Assembly: GCA_905214905.1 (NCBI GenBank) | Contig: CAJMNK010000060.1 | Span: forward strand, 1 to 12,651 | Source of the DNA: an uncultured bacterium | GTDB taxonomy: Bacteria > Actinomycetota > Coriobacteriia > Coriobacteriales > Coriobacteriaceae | Length of the DNA stretch: 12,651 nt | Direction of reading: 5' to 3' | Shown: piece by piece, positions 12,550-12,651 of the stretch | Numbering within the stretch: the stretch's first letter is position 1 | Layout of the letters: every line of letters begins with the position of its first letter | Translations under genes and position numbers: made by a program | Notes under the pieces: model-generated | Databases searched by the model: none | Seen by the model: only the letters and a program-made list of their open reading frames with translations | What the model was told of the DNA's origin: nothing

Positions 12550-12651
12550 GCATTGTGGCGGCCGGATTCGTGTCTGCGCGAAAACGAAGTCGAATACTTT
12601 TCCGCGAAGTGAACGACCTATTTTGGACCCCCGAAGCATCCACACTTTTTG

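Noticed and set aside
10360..12645. A 761-codon open frame on the minus strand
   Set aside because: It runs opposite to recQ, regulator 2 and deglycase 2, which all have clear domain matches. Its length comes from the strong third-position C/G bias of those genes; its translation has no recognisable domain.
12556..12651. Start of another gene at the right edge
   Set aside because: No ribosome site with an extended protein-like frame is visible in the last 96 bp on either strand.

Overview
The window looks like a chromosomal piece of a human-gut Actinobacterium of the Coriobacteriia, most likely Collinsella. The reasons are moderately high GC with strongly C/G-ending codons in the coding regions, AT-rich promoter patches, gene content, and short hairpin repeats between genes. 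This assignment is inference from style and gene content; no database search was possible. All recognised genes lie on the + strand.

Layout. (1) 118-1200: a DMT/EamA permease that probably starts at TTG. (2) 1384-5168: a likely operon encoding a complete mannose/fructose/sorbose-family PTS (fused IIAB, IIC, IID), followed after about 200 bp of hairpin-rich DNA by a SIS-domain sugar-phosphate deglycase, and closed by a strong terminator at 5202-5234. (3) 5329-5958: a HAD-superfamily phosphatase/mutase whose ribosome-binding site abuts a dispersed repeat. (4) 5959-6313: a gap with no gene, holding a 123-bp palindromic element. (5) 6314-7321: a YitT-family membrane protein starting at GTG, then a hairpin. 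(6) 7542-8261: GntR/HutC regulator 1. (7) 8262-8641: a 380-bp gap with no gene, holding four separate dyads. (8) 8642-11382: recQ and, 2 bp later, GntR/HutC regulator 2. (9) 11527-12495: a second SIS-domain deglycase with its own promoter and a duplicated operator-like repeat, then a terminator. From about 12550 to the end I see no gene.

How it may work together. The best reading is a system for using Amadori compounds (glucose- or fructose-linked amines such as fructoselysine or glucoselysine). The PTS would import and phosphorylate the glycated amine at C6. The two SIS enzymes would then split the 6-phosphates into a sugar phosphate and a free amine, as GfrE/GfrF do in Salmonella and FrlB does in E. 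coli. Both SIS proteins keep the glutamate and the histidine 16 residues later that form the catalytic pair in FraB/FrlB and in the GlmS isomerase domain. The two HutC regulators are paralogues with nearly identical DNA-reading helices. Different repeated motifs appear at promoters: TATAACG/CGTTATA-type words upstream of the permease, the PTS operon and regulator 1, and a duplicated ATAGAACAACATAGAAC block upstream of the second deglycase. I infer two regulatory circuits, one per deglycase, sharing one transporter. The exact substrates are not shown by the sequence.
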